Counted from the first letter of the stretch, positions 53,628-62,223 are shown. The stretch: DNA of 64,000 nt from Polycladomyces abyssicola (GCF_018326425.1 NZ_AP024601.1:153501-217500), one strand, 5' to 3'. The notes: generated from the letters alone by a model not told the origin. Numbers and translations are program-made.

Positions 53628-54098
53628 ATGGCACGCGTCATACCATTCGAACGGTTGCGGGCTGCCCGGGAGGAACGCCTTCGGCAGGAAGCGTTGGAAG
53701 GTTTTCCGTGGTACCGAATGGATCGTTTTATGGATAAAGTGATGATTCCCACGCTGGTGTATTTGCCGGAAGAACGTCAGATTCCGGTTTGCGAAGCGTT
53801 GTATCGGCTTGCATATGAATCGTTTTTGCTGGGACTCACAGCCAGTCAGTCCATTTTTCACGACCGGCGTCTCCCGCGTATTGCAAGCCGTCCCTTGGGA
53901 TGGGTGGGGATCTACGATGAAGCATATGAACCTCGGGGAAAGGCCCTGATCCAATCGATCGCCGACGAGTTCAGCTTGTCCGTCATATTGGCCGACTGGG
54001 CGGTTGAGTCGGTCTGGATCGCGATGGAAGCAATGGTTCCGGAATGGTTTTCGCTGGGTGTCCACCACGGCTTGTCCCAACGCCTGGAAAAACGATAA
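53628..54098 (+). CDS. YbaK-like conserved protein (DUF2521 type)
   Basis: 156 residues: basic N-terminus (RVIPFERLRAAREERLRQEA), then a mostly helical body with DRFMDKVMIPTLVYLPEE and a tryptophan-rich C-terminal half (LADWAVESVWIAMEAMVPEW). No motif of known activity. I assign it by position between rpsI and cwlD, where B. subtilis has ybaK. B. subtilis ybaJ, normally between them, is missing. Start ATG 53628 follows GGAGATGG. Confidence 0.65.
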   Translation: MARVIPFERLRAAREERLRQEALEGFPWYRMDRFMDKVMIPTLVYLPEERQIPVCEALYRLAYESFLLGLTASQSIFHDRRLPRIASRPLGWVGIYDEAYEPRGKALIQSIADEFSLSVILADWAVESVWIAMEAMVPEWFSLGVHHGLSQRLEKR

Positions 54099-54127
54099 CA
54101 TATCCAACCCGCTCGTCCCATATACAT
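54099..54127 (+). promoter_or_regulatory. Candidate sigma-E promoter for cwlD
   Basis: CATATC (54099-54104), 14-nt spacer, CATATACAT (54119-54127), close to the mother-cell sigma-E pattern (ATATT-type -35, CATACA-type -10). The pdaB upstream region has the same arrangement with the same spacer length. Confidence 0.6.
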
Positions 54128-54161
54128 GGGACAGGATCAATCGCGAAAAGGGCGGGATTTT

Positions 54162-54926
54162 ATGCGGGAATCTTGGTGGTGGGTACTGCTGAGGCGGCAG
54201 ATCATCGGCAGGCGCTCAGGCGGGTGGTTGGCACTTGTCGCGTTGTCCTTCGTGGTGGCGATCGGATTGTACAAATGGACGGACTCGGGTTTCCGTACAG
54301 CGTGGAATATGCCGCTGGCAGGAAAGGTAATCGTGCTGGACCCGGGTCACGGTGGACCCGATGGCGGGGCCGTCAGTGCAGACGGGTTGGTGGAAAAAGA
54401 TGTGACCTTACCGATCACCTTTTATCTTCGAGACTATTTACAGGAAGCAGGTGCCCTTGTCGTGTTGACTCGGGAATCCGACCGCGATTTGGCCGAGGAA
54501 GGCACCAAAGGATTGAGCCGTCGCAAAACGCAGGATTTGTTCTCGCGGGCGCGATTGATTAAAAGCAGTCGGGCGGACGCCTTGATCAGCATTCATCTCA
54601 ATGCGATACCTTCTTCCCGTTGGTCAGGGGCTCAGACGTTTTATCATCCCAGCAGGGAGGCCAACAAACGATTGGCTACCTGGATTCAGAAAGAATTGGT
54701 TCACAAGCTGGGCAACACAACCCGGTTATCCAAACAAAACGGTGAGGTCTTCCTGTTGAAAACTTCGCCGGTGCCGGCCGCTTTGGTTGAGGTCGGTTTT
54801 TTGTCCAATCCCCAGGAAGCGGCGATGCTGAGGGATGAGGGATATCAAAAAAAGCTGGCGGCGGCCATCTATTACGGGATTCTCCGGTTCTTTTCGGGTG
54901 AACGCTTACCGGATGAGGAACGATAG
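54162..54926 (+). CDS. cwlD: Germination-specific N-acetylmuramoyl-L-alanine amidase CwlD
   Basis: 254 residues. Signal anchor at about 22-37, then an Amidase_3 zinc domain: VIVLDPGHGGPDGG (first His ligand), VEKDVTL (Glu), ISIHLNA (second His), and VEVGFLSNPQEA with the catalytic Glu. Removes stem peptides so that muramic-delta-lactam forms in the spore cortex. ATG 54162 behind AAGGGCGGG; an upstream ATG at 54126 lies in the promoter. Confidence 0.93.
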   Translation: MRESWWWVLLRRQIIGRRSGGWLALVALSFVVAIGLYKWTDSGFRTAWNMPLAGKVIVLDPGHGGPDGGAVSADGLVEKDVTLPITFYLRDYLQEAGALVVLTRESDRDLAEEGTKGLSRRKTQDLFSRARLIKSSRADALISIHLNAIPSSRWSGAQTFYHPSREANKRLATWIQKELVHKLGNTTRLSKQNGEVFLLKTSPVPAALVEVGFLSNPQEAAMLRDEGYQKKLAAAIYYGILRFFSGERLPDEER

Positions 54927-54928
54927 TG

Positions 54929-54937
54929 TGATATAAT
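54929..54937 (+). promoter_or_regulatory. Extended -10 promoter for salA
   Basis: TGATATAAT just after the cwlD stop; no matching -35. 39 nt ahead of the start used for salA. Confidence 0.55.
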
Positions 54938-54975
54938 GGCATTGAAACTGAATGAACACTGGGGTGTTGTCATCG

Positions 54976-56085
54976 ATGTTGACCGAAGAAAAAGTATTGG
55001 ATGCCCTGCGCGATGTGAAAGACCCCGAGATCAACAAGAGCTTGGTTGAGCTCAATATGATTCGCAATATTCGCATCCAAGGGAAAAAAGTATCACTGGA
55101 TGTGATTTTGACCATCCAAGGATGTCCGCTCAAGGAAAGAATCCGTGAAGATGTGGTACGGTCCATCGAGTCATTGGGTGCCAAGGAAGTGGACGTGCGT
55201 TTCGGTTCCATGACCGATGAAGAGCGTGCTGCCCTGTCTGCTCGTCTGCAAGCGGAACGGAAGGGGGCGTCGGCTGGAGGCGGACCGGCACCGGGACAGC
55301 CGATTTCTCCGCTATTGGCGGAGGACTCTCCGACCCGGTTTATCGCCGTGGCTAGCGGGAAAGGGGGCGTCGGCAAATCGACGGTCACGGTCAACCTCGC
55401 CGTCGCCTTGGCACGTGAAGGAAAAAAAGTGGGGATCATCGACGCCGACATTTACGGGTTCAGTGTTCCGGATATGATGGGGATCGAACAGCGACCCACC
55501 GTGATCGACAAAACGATTTTGCCGGTGGAACGCTTCGGAGTCAAAGTAATGTCGATGGGCTTTTTCGTACAGGACAATTCCCCCGTCATCTGGCGCGGTC
55601 CCATGCTGGGCAAGATGTTGCGCAACTTCTTCACCGAGGTGCACTGGGGCGAATTGGACTACATGCTGTTGGACTTGCCGCCTGGAACCGGGGATGTGGC
55701 CTTGGACGTGCATCAATTGATCCCGCAAAGCTCGGAGATCATCGTTACGACGCCGCATGCGACCGCTGCATTTGTCGCCGCCCGCGCAGGTGCGATGGCG
55801 TTGCACACCAAACACGAAATCTTGGGTGTGGTGGAGAACATGTCGTGGTATCAATGTTCCGAGTGCGGTCACCGCGATTACGTGTTCGGGAAAGGCGGCG
55901 GGGAAAAATTGGCACAGGAACTGCGCACTGAATTGTTGGTGCAGATCCCGCTGGGGGCACCGGACAACGACATGGACGCGCCTGATTTTGCGCCTTCCGT
56001 TTACCGGCCGGAAACGGAAACAGGGAAACTGTACCGTCAATTGGCACAAAAGGTGATTCGCTTGACACAAGTAACCACTGCCTGA
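54976..56085 (+). CDS. salA: Mrp/NBP35-family ATPase SalA (iron-sulfur carrier type)
   Basis: 369 residues. N-terminal MIP18/DUF59 domain (ALRDVKDPEINKSLVELNMI), linker rich in Gly/Pro, then a deviant Walker A VASGKGGVGKST at 126-136, DADIYGFSVPDM, LLDLPPGTGDVALD, and a C-terminal CSEC pair for Fe-S binding. In B. subtilis SalA also represses scoC. The start at ATG 54976 is supported by GGGGTG; ATG 54952 is possible. In B. subtilis it is followed by gerD, here separated by an insertion. Confidence 0.92.
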   Translation: MLTEEKVLDALRDVKDPEINKSLVELNMIRNIRIQGKKVSLDVILTIQGCPLKERIREDVVRSIESLGAKEVDVRFGSMTDEERAALSARLQAERKGASAGGGPAPGQPISPLLAEDSPTRFIAVASGKGGVGKSTVTVNLAVALAREGKKVGIIDADIYGFSVPDMMGIEQRPTVIDKTILPVERFGVKVMSMGFFVQDNSPVIWRGPMLGKMLRNFFTEVHWGELDYMLLDLPPGTGDVALDVHQLIPQSSEIIVTTPHATAAFVAARAGAMALHTKHEILGVVENMSWYQCSECGHRDYVFGKGGGEKLAQELRTELLVQIPLGAPDNDMDAPDFAPSVYRPETETGKLYRQLAQKVIRLTQVTTA

Positions 56086-56227
56086 CGGAAAACGCATGGG
56101 GAAAGAAATGACCGATTCAGGTCAGAATAATCATGATCAGCGATCGATCCTTTGAATGGAAGCGTTTAGGGCAAGAGGAAAAAGAGCCGTGCAAGCATTC
56201 AAGGGGTTGAGGCGAATTAATCTCTTT

Positions 56228-56252
56228 CACCGGGTTTACCGGTGCTTTTTTT
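56228..56252 (+). terminator. Rho-independent terminator between salA and fetA
   Basis: CACCGG (56228-56233) / CCGGTG (56239-56244), 5-nt loop, seven Ts. Only 18 nt ahead of fetA, so it may also act as an attenuator for fetAB. The 184-bp gap has no other gene. Confidence 0.8.
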
Positions 56253-56269
56253 GTGAAGGGAGGATGACG

Positions 56270-56950
56270 ATGGGACGAGCACCGCTCATCCAATTACAGG
56301 ATGTGGTCAAGATATACCGGACAGCGGAAGGGGAGTGGCGCCCCCTCGACGGGGTGACCGCCTCGATCGATGCGGGGCGAATGATTGCCGTCATGGGGCC
56401 TTCCGGTACCGGGAAAAGCACATTGTTCCGCTTGCTCAACCGCTTGGAGGATCCGGATCGGGGAAGCATCACTTACCAGGGGAAACCCTTGACCGAGTGG
56501 CACCCCATTCGGCTTCGACGGGAGGTGCACTATGTATTTCAAACGCCTGTGCTGTTGCCCGGAACGGTGGAAGACAACCTGTCCTATCCCTACAAATTGG
56601 TGGGAGAGAGAGCTGACCGGGAGGAATTGGCGCAATTGTTGGAGCGGGTGGGATTGCCCGCATCGTATCTGACGCGGCGTGTGGAACAGATGTCAGGTGG
56701 AGAAAAACAACGGGTCAACTTGGCCCGGTCTTTGGCATTGGACTCACCTGTACTGTTGCTGGATGAGCCCACTTCCGCACTGGATCCGGAAGGAGCATCA
56801 ATGGTGGAACAGGAGATTTGTCGCTTGCACAAGGCGGGAAAAACCATCGTCTGGATCACACATGATCCGCTACAGGCCGAGCGAATCGCCGAGGAAATCT
56901 GGGTCCTTGAAAACGGCCAATTGCAGAGAAAGGAGGGGGTGAATACATGA
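56270..56950 (+). CDS. fetA: FetA-like ABC transporter ATP-binding protein
   Basis: 226 residues: Walker A GPSGTGKST at 43-51, FQTPVLLPGTVEDNL, signature MSGGEKQR, Walker B LLLDEPTSALDPEG, ITHDPLQAERIA. Pairs with the UPF0014 membrane protein downstream; E. coli FetAB exports iron. ATG 56270 is 6 nt after AAGGGAGG; ATG 56264 abuts that site. Substrate is inferred from the family only. Confidence 0.88.
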   Translation: MGRAPLIQLQDVVKIYRTAEGEWRPLDGVTASIDAGRMIAVMGPSGTGKSTLFRLLNRLEDPDRGSITYQGKPLTEWHPIRLRREVHYVFQTPVLLPGTVEDNLSYPYKLVGERADREELAQLLERVGLPASYLTRRVEQMSGGEKQRVNLARSLALDSPVLLLDEPTSALDPEGASMVEQEICRLHKAGKTIVWITHDPLQAERIAEEIWVLENGQLQRKEGVNT

Positions 56951-57714
56951 CTGCAACCGCAACCGTTTGGACACTGGCGTTTGTTTTGGTGGCGATGGGG
57001 TTCTCGCTATGGTTACGGCTGGGGTTGGAAAGAGATCTTGTCATCGGTACGATACGCGCAGCCATTCAGTTGATCGCGGTCGGGTATGTACTGCATTTCG
57101 TTTTCAGTCAGCAGAGCGTCTATTGGATGGTGTTGATGTGGACAGTGATGATCGTGGTCGCCGCACGCAATTCGGCGACCCGCGGCAAGGGCATTCCCTG
57201 GGTTTTCATACGCATTTTCTTTACATTGTCCGTTGTTACCGGATTCACTTTGCTGATGATGATCTGGCTGAAACTGATACCGGTCAAGGTACAGGTTTTG
57301 ATTCCTGTCAGCGGGATGGTCATCGGTAACAGTATGGTGGTTTCGTCCCTGTTGCTCAACCGGATGAAAGAACTGTCCGAATCGATGCGCGAGGAAATTC
57401 TGGTCGCATTGTCTCTCGGTGCAACACGCCGTCAGGCCAGTGCGCGTTTGTTGAAGCGCTCGATTCGTTCTGGCATGATTCCGATCATTGACTCGTTGAA
57501 AACTGTCGGTCTGGTTCAGTTGCCCGGGATGATGACCGGATTGATCATTGCGGGTACCAATCCGATTGAAGCCGTACGGTACCAATTGCTGATCATGTTT
57601 TCGTTCACGGCCTCTTCTGCATTGACCAGCATTTTGTTGGGATTTCTCGTCTATCCGACACTGTTCACACCGGCTCACCAATGGATCGGGTGGCGTGAAC
57701 CTGACACGACCTAG
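56947..57714 (+). CDS. fetB: FetB-like UPF0014 family permease
   Basis: 255 residues, about seven membrane helices. VTGNSMVVSSLLLNR-type family segment (GMVIGNSMVVSSLLLNRM), then LGATRRQASARLLKRSIRSG and GLVQLPGMMTGLIIAGTNP. ATGA overlap with fetA. The last four codons and the stop lie in a 28-bp perfect palindrome. Confidence 0.9.
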   Translation: MTATATVWTLAFVLVAMGFSLWLRLGLERDLVIGTIRAAIQLIAVGYVLHFVFSQQSVYWMVLMWTVMIVVAARNSATRGKGIPWVFIRIFFTLSVVTGFTLLMMIWLKLIPVKVQVLIPVSGMVIGNSMVVSSLLLNRMKELSESMREEILVALSLGATRRQASARLLKRSIRSGMIPIIDSLKTVGLVQLPGMMTGLIIAGTNPIEAVRYQLLIMFSFTASSALTSILLGFLVYPTLFTPAHQWIGWREPDTT

Positions 57715-57726
57715 GTCGTGTCAGGT
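57699..57726. repeat. Perfect 28-bp palindrome across the fetB stop codon
   Basis: Arms ACCTGACACGACCT and AGGTCGTGTCAGGT with no loop. The TAG at 57712-57714 sits at its centre. The right arm resembles the end of the dispersed repeat (GGTCGTCTCTGATG in copy E); TTTTCCCGGGTAAGC follows at about 57752, so this may be a degenerate repeat copy. Confidence 0.85.
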
Positions 57727-57852
57727 GTTAGGATGGTGTTTCATCAATCCCTTTTCCCGGGTAAGCAGGTTACTCTCTCGCCCATGTAAATCCTATCCTG
57801 GAAACCCATTATTTCCACCAAAAATAAAATCATTTTCTGGGACTTTAGGCCC

Positions 57853-57881
57853 ATTACTTCAAGGACCCAACGGTTTATAAT
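57853..57881 (+). promoter_or_regulatory. Promoter of the first CWB2 gene
   Basis: ATTACT (57853-57858), 17 nt, TATAAT (57876-57881). The second CWB2 gene has the same layout (ATTACA, 17 nt, TAAAAT) and shared flanking CCATTAC and CCCA words. Confidence 0.65.
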
Positions 57882-57937
57882 GAGTATCGCTCGGGTCCTA
57901 TTTTGCTACTTTTTAGGGGTTGAAAGGAGAGGTCTGT

Positions 57938-59638
57938 TTGCCGAACAAATCGATCAAGTTGGTTTCTTCCGTATTGTCGTTGGCGCTGGTATCCACTATG
58001 GTCTTTTCGCCTGCGGTTCATGCGGAAGGACGGTCAGACGCGGCTTCCGCTCAAGCGGATTTGAAAAAACAAGCCTGGGAGCAACGTTTGCAGGAGGCCA
58101 TTCGTGACCATGCTTCCGAGATGAAGCAGGCGGCACGCACCTCGTCGACCGAGTCGGGCACGATCCGGGCGATGGATGTGTCCACGGTGGATTACCAAAA
58201 CCAGCTGGATGTGTACGCATCCCATGAATACTTTTTCAGTGTGAGCAGCGGCGGTACACTGGAAGTGAAGGATCTCGCCCCCAGTGAATGGCTGGATTAC
58301 GAGATCTATGATGCGTATACGGGAGAACCCGTGGAAGGCAATCAGTTGGCTGCAGGGGATTATGTGTTTGCTGTGTACAGCATATCCGACACACCGGTAA
58401 GCTATCATTACCAACTGAGCGGTGTGACGTTCAGCAACGCCCCGACCCAATTGCCTTCTCTCTCCGTCACCAATCCGAGCGGTCATGAAACCCGGCTGGC
58501 CAAGGGAACGACCAGCTATACGTTCAAAGGGAGCACCGACGCCGACAGTTTGGATGTATATCCGAACGACGAAGAGCCGGTCAGCCTGACGGCACCCGGT
58601 GCCTTCTCGTACAACATGAACCTGCGGGGAGGCTGGAATACCGCCGATTTCTATGCGCTGGACACCAACACCGGCAACGCAGTGATGTCTCATTACGATT
58701 TGATTGTGCCCAGCCTGAAGCGTTTGGCGGGAGCGGATCGTTATGAGGTATCGGCCAACATCAGCAAAGAACTGGAGCAAATCGGTCTGTATCCGGATAC
58801 GATTGTGATCGCCCGCGGCGACCTGTTCACGGACGCGTTGTCCGGAGGTCCGCTGGCGGCTCAGGAAGCAGCTCCGATTTTGCTGACGGCGACCAGTTCG
58901 CTTCCCAGCTCCATCAAATCGGAAGTCCAACGGCTTCATCCGCGCAGAGCCATCATTCTTGGCGGAACGGGGTCCGTTTCCACCACGGTGGAAAGCCAGT
59001 TGAAGTCGCTGGGCGTGAGCGAGATTGAGCGTATTGCCGGAAGCGACCGTTTCGCTGTGTCGGCCGCCGTGGCTGCCAAAGTGGCGAGCCCGTACCAAGA
59101 CACCGCCATTGTGGCGAGCGGGTTGAACTTCCCGGATGCGCTGTCGTCGTCCAGCTTGGCGGGGCAGATGGGCATGCCGATTTTGCTGGTGGGGCAGGAT
59201 AAAGTGCCGGCTTCCATCGCTTCGTTCATCCAAAGTCACCCGAATATCAAGCATTTCATCATCGTCGGCGGACCGGCGACGGTATCCGAAAACGTGAAAA
59301 ACGAATTGAGCAAATACGGCACCGTGGAACGCATCAGCGGCGCCAACCGTTATCAGGTGGCCATCAACGTCGCCAAATATGGTATGGATCATTACGGTAT
59401 GGATCTGTCCACGATGGTGTTCGCCCGCGGGGATGTCTTTGCCGATGCGCTGTCCGGTGGTCCGTTGGCGGTATTCACCGGTGCGCCCATCATGTTGACC
59501 ACCTCGACCAAGCTGGAGTCCAACGTGGATGCGTTCCTTTCCGAACATCGCGGGGAAACCGACCAAATGTATATTTTGGGTGGTTACGGATCGGTGTCTT
59601 CCACGACGGAACAACAATTGTCCAATTATCTCAATTGA
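57938..59638 (+). CDS. Secreted protein with three CWB2 cell-wall-binding repeats (paralogue 1)
   Basis: 566 residues from TTG 57938 behind AAAGGAGAGG; TTG 57920 is also in frame. Signal peptide with likely cleavage after AVHA. A charged Ala/Gln helix region (about 30-65) is followed by two beta-rich domains; the first (YFFSVSSGGTLEVKDL ... AAGDYVFAVYS) looks like a bacterial pre-peptidase-C-like sandwich. Three CWB2 repeats begin at about residues 262 (RLAGADRYEVS), 365 (RIAGSDRFAVS) and 465 (RISGANRYQVA). CWB2 triplets bind anionic wall polymers in clostridia. No catalytic domain is visible; a surface-layer or wall-coating role is possible. Confidence 0.88.
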   Translation: MPNKSIKLVSSVLSLALVSTMVFSPAVHAEGRSDAASAQADLKKQAWEQRLQEAIRDHASEMKQAARTSSTESGTIRAMDVSTVDYQNQLDVYASHEYFFSVSSGGTLEVKDLAPSEWLDYEIYDAYTGEPVEGNQLAAGDYVFAVYSISDTPVSYHYQLSGVTFSNAPTQLPSLSVTNPSGHETRLAKGTTSYTFKGSTDADSLDVYPNDEEPVSLTAPGAFSYNMNLRGGWNTADFYALDTNTGNAVMSHYDLIVPSLKRLAGADRYEVSANISKELEQIGLYPDTIVIARGDLFTDALSGGPLAAQEAAPILLTATSSLPSSIKSEVQRLHPRRAIILGGTGSVSTTVESQLKSLGVSEIERIAGSDRFAVSAAVAAKVASPYQDTAIVASGLNFPDALSSSSLAGQMGMPILLVGQDKVPASIASFIQSHPNIKHFIIVGGPATVSENVKNELSKYGTVERISGANRYQVAINVAKYGMDHYGMDLSTMVFARGDVFADALSGGPLAVFTGAPIMLTTSTKLESNVDAFLSEHRGETDQMYILGGYGSVSSTTEQQLSNYLN

Positions 59639-59653
59639 GCGAGCAACTCTCTC

Positions 59654-59683
59654 ATCACCGGCCATACTGGCCGGTGATTTTTT
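59654..59683 (+). terminator. Rho-independent terminator between the CWB2 genes
   Basis: ATCACCGGCC / GGCCGGTGAT, 10 bp, ATACT loop, T-run. So the two paralogues are separate transcripts. Confidence 0.92.
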
Positions 59684-59716
59684 ATGTCGAAAGTCGTATT
59701 TTAGGTCTTTCGACTC

Positions 59717-59745
59717 ATTACAAGTGCCCTTGAACCCATTAAAAT
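59717..59745 (+). promoter_or_regulatory. Promoter of the second CWB2 gene
   Basis: ATTACA (59717-59722), 17 nt, TAAAAT (59740-59745), 41 nt ahead of the start. Layout parallels the first CWB2 gene promoter. Confidence 0.6.
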
Positions 59746-59785
59746 GGAGTTGCAGTTGAAATTTGGAAAATTGGAGAGGAGTTCG

Positions 59786-61507
59786 GTGGCGTTGTCAAAT
59801 GCGCGTCGATTTTCGGTTTTGCTTGTGGTGGTGTTGGTGGTTGCGCTTGTCGCTACAGGATTTTCGACGCCTTCTGCGGACGCTGCGAAACAGGTCTTCC
59901 GGAAACAGCCTGCGGTCCAGAAAGGCAAGGTATTGGTCAAAAAGCAACTGTTGCTCCATCAGTGGAAAGAAGCCAAGCAGGATCAGCGATTCCGTCCCAT
60001 GATGAACAGGGCAGACAAGCATCCCGCCAATGCGCAAACAGTTGAAAACGAGGCGCTGTTCCAAGGGCAAATCGACTTTTTCACCGTTCACCAGCATGCG
60101 TTTCAAACTGACGGAGGTATGGTACATGTGGAGTTGTCACCATCCGACGGCTCGGTGGGGTATATGATTGTCCCGATGGATCCCGATGATGACAACGTCT
60201 ACTACGACGGTGATAATTTGCCCGCCGGGGCTTACGGTCTGGTCGTCTTCGGAGGCTCGGAAACCTCTGTCGATTATTCGGTAAAGCTGACCGGAATCCC
60301 CTTCACGTATATCTCCCAAAAGCTGCCGCAATGGAATGTGACCAGCCCGGACAAAAGCTTCTATCGGATGAACAAATCAGATCAGAAACTGACGGTGAAA
60401 GCCAGTACAGACGCGCCGATGGCCGTGCTGTTCGTCAATGATGATGAGCCGTTGGAGCTGAACAACCCGCAAGATGTGCAACAGGATGTCTATTTGCAAT
60501 TGGGATTCAACACCATGTCATTGATGGCACTGAACCATGACGGCAGTGCATTATGGAAAGGGTTCCATGTGATCAAACCGGGCTTGAAACGCATGGGTGG
60601 AAAAGACCGGTTTGAAGTGTCGGCCAATATCAGCAAGGAGATCAGCTACCGTTTCTTCCGTCCATCCACCGTTGTGCTGGCGCGTGGGGATGTGTTCACC
60701 GACGCCTTGTCTGGAGTGCCTTTGGCCGTTGCATTGGAAGGGGCTCCGATTCTGTTGACCAACACCAATGGACTGCCCACTGCTATCAAGGAGGAGATCA
60801 AGCGATTGGCTCCCGAAAGGGCAGTGATTCTGGGAGGCACCGGTTCCATCTCAACTTCTGTGGAAACACAGTTGAAACAACTGGGTATTCAAGATGTGGA
60901 GCGAATTTCCGGTTCCGATCGGTTTGCCGTTTCGGCAGCCGTAAGTTCCAAAGTGGCTGAGATCGGATCGGATACTGCGATCGTCGTAAGCGGAACCGTT
61001 TTTTCCGATGCCTTGAGCAGTTCCAGTGTGGCGGGTTGGGGTGGCATACCCATCCTGCTGACGCTCAAAGATCAACTGCCCGCCTCCATTAAAACCTTCA
61101 TCGCTAAAAACCCGCAGATCGAAAACTTCATTATCGTCGGTGGGCCAGGCACCGTTTCCGATCAGGTGAAAGCCCAATTGCTTCAAGCTCGTCCCGGTGC
61201 ATCAGTGGAGCGTATAGGTGGTGCGGACCGATATGAAGTGGGGGTCAATGTCATCCATTACTTCGGATTGCCGCCGTTCGCATTAACTTTTGCCCGTGGC
61301 GACCTGTTTACCGATGCACTTTCCGGAGCACCGCTGGCCGCCTATATGGGTGCGCCGATTCTGTTGACACCGTCAACCAAACTGGATCCCAAGGTGCAAC
61401 GGTATCTGGATGTCAACGAGGGCAATACCGATGTGGTTTACATTTTCGGTGGACCGGCCTCGGTTTCCGATCAAGTGGCCAAACAGTTATACGGGTATAT
61501 TCCGTAA
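59786..61507 (+). CDS. Secreted protein with three CWB2 cell-wall-binding repeats (paralogue 2)
   Basis: 573 residues from GTG 59786 behind GGAGAGGA; ATG 59744 is in frame but lacks a site. Signal peptide (FSVLLVVVLVVALVATGF) with cleavage near ADA. Basic linker, then a PPC-like beta domain (IDFFTVHQHAFQTDGG ... PAGAYGLVVFGGS) and a second beta domain with NDDEPLELNNP parallel to NDEEPVSLTAP of paralogue 1. CWB2 repeats start near 269 (RMGGKDRFEVS), 373 (RISGSDRFAVS) and 476 (RIGGADRYEVG). Same domain order as paralogue 1 over the whole length, so a tandem duplication that has diverged. Confidence 0.88.
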   Translation: MALSNARRFSVLLVVVLVVALVATGFSTPSADAAKQVFRKQPAVQKGKVLVKKQLLLHQWKEAKQDQRFRPMMNRADKHPANAQTVENEALFQGQIDFFTVHQHAFQTDGGMVHVELSPSDGSVGYMIVPMDPDDDNVYYDGDNLPAGAYGLVVFGGSETSVDYSVKLTGIPFTYISQKLPQWNVTSPDKSFYRMNKSDQKLTVKASTDAPMAVLFVNDDEPLELNNPQDVQQDVYLQLGFNTMSLMALNHDGSALWKGFHVIKPGLKRMGGKDRFEVSANISKEISYRFFRPSTVVLARGDVFTDALSGVPLAVALEGAPILLTNTNGLPTAIKEEIKRLAPERAVILGGTGSISTSVETQLKQLGIQDVERISGSDRFAVSAAVSSKVAEIGSDTAIVVSGTVFSDALSSSSVAGWGGIPILLTLKDQLPASIKTFIAKNPQIENFIIVGGPGTVSDQVKAQLLQARPGASVERIGGADRYEVGVNVIHYFGLPPFALTFARGDLFTDALSGAPLAAYMGAPILLTPSTKLDPKVQRYLDVNEGNTDVVYIFGGPASVSDQVAKQLYGYIP

Positions 61508-61519
61508 AGCGATGGTTTC

Positions 61520-61555
61520 ACACCCCGACAATCATGCTGTCGGGGTGTTCATTTT
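61520..61555 (+). terminator. Rho-independent terminator after the second CWB2 gene
   Basis: ACACCCCGACA / TGTCGGGGTGT, 11-bp perfect stem, 7-nt loop, TCATTTTT tail, between the convergent CWB2 gene and gerD. Confidence 0.9.
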
Positions 61556-61561
61556 TGTTGT

Positions 61562-62191
61562 CTACTGACCGCCTTGACCTTGACTGCCGCCTTGTTGTCC
61601 GCCTTGACCACCTCCACCCCCTTGTCCTTGCCCGCCTTTTTGGCTCTGGGCTTGTTTCACCGCCTCTTGCAGGAGTTTCATGAATTTCTCCTTGAAGCTG
61701 GGGGTTTGCAGGGCATCTTCCATTACTTTCATGGTTTCTTTGCGGTATTGCTGGCTTTTCATCAATTGCAGGACATTTTTCTCAAACTGTGGATCTTTCA
61801 TGATATCGATCATCAATTGTTGGTATTGCGGATCTTTCATCAGTTGCTTCATCAGGTTTTTCTGCTCGTTTTCCACCGTTTTGAACAGGTTTTTGGCCAC
61901 TTCCGGCTTTTTCAACAGCGATTCCAATTCCTTTTTCGCTTTGGGGTCCGTAAAGGATCTGGCAACCGCCATTTCCAGGTCCTTTTGTGTAAAGACCATA
62001 TTCTTTTTGAATTCGGGGTCCTTCATCACTTCCTGAAGCGCTTTCTCTCCTTCTTTGGTGTGAAGGACGTCCATCACCATCTGTTTCATCTGCTGATAGT
62101 CCGGTCCTTGAGATTCTTCTGGTTTTTGAGCGGGGCTGCAGCCCGCCGTCACCAAGATCACCAGACCGGTCAGAAAGGCTAGGTACCGCAT
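61562..62191 (-). CDS. gerD: Spore germination lipoprotein GerD
   Basis: 209 residues. Lipobox VTAGC with lipidated Cys18, then a helical rod-like core (MKQMVMDVLHTKEGEKALQE, KDPEFKKNMVFTQKDLEMA, LMIDIMKDPQFEKN) and a Gly/Gln-rich tail. GerD organises germinant receptors in the spore inner membrane. ATG 62191 is behind CGGGGGCG; an upstream ATG at 62218 lies against the promoter. Sequence runs opposite to its neighbours: in B. subtilis gerD is also inverted relative to salA and kbaA, as I recall. Confidence 0.92.
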   Translation of the reverse strand: MRYLAFLTGLVILVTAGCSPAQKPEESQGPDYQQMKQMVMDVLHTKEGEKALQEVMKDPEFKKNMVFTQKDLEMAVARSFTDPKAKKELESLLKKPEVAKNLFKTVENEQKNLMKQLMKDPQYQQLMIDIMKDPQFEKNVLQLMKSQQYRKETMKVMEDALQTPSFKEKFMKLLQEAVKQAQSQKGGQGQGGGGGQGGQQGGSQGQGGQ

Positions 62192-62223
62192 GGTTCGCCC
62201 CCGTTTCCATTTGCTCATACCAT

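Noticed and set aside
58034..59665. 543-codon minus-strand frame opposite the first CWB2 gene
   Set aside because: Antisense shadow; starts beyond the T-run of a terminator and lacks any domain.
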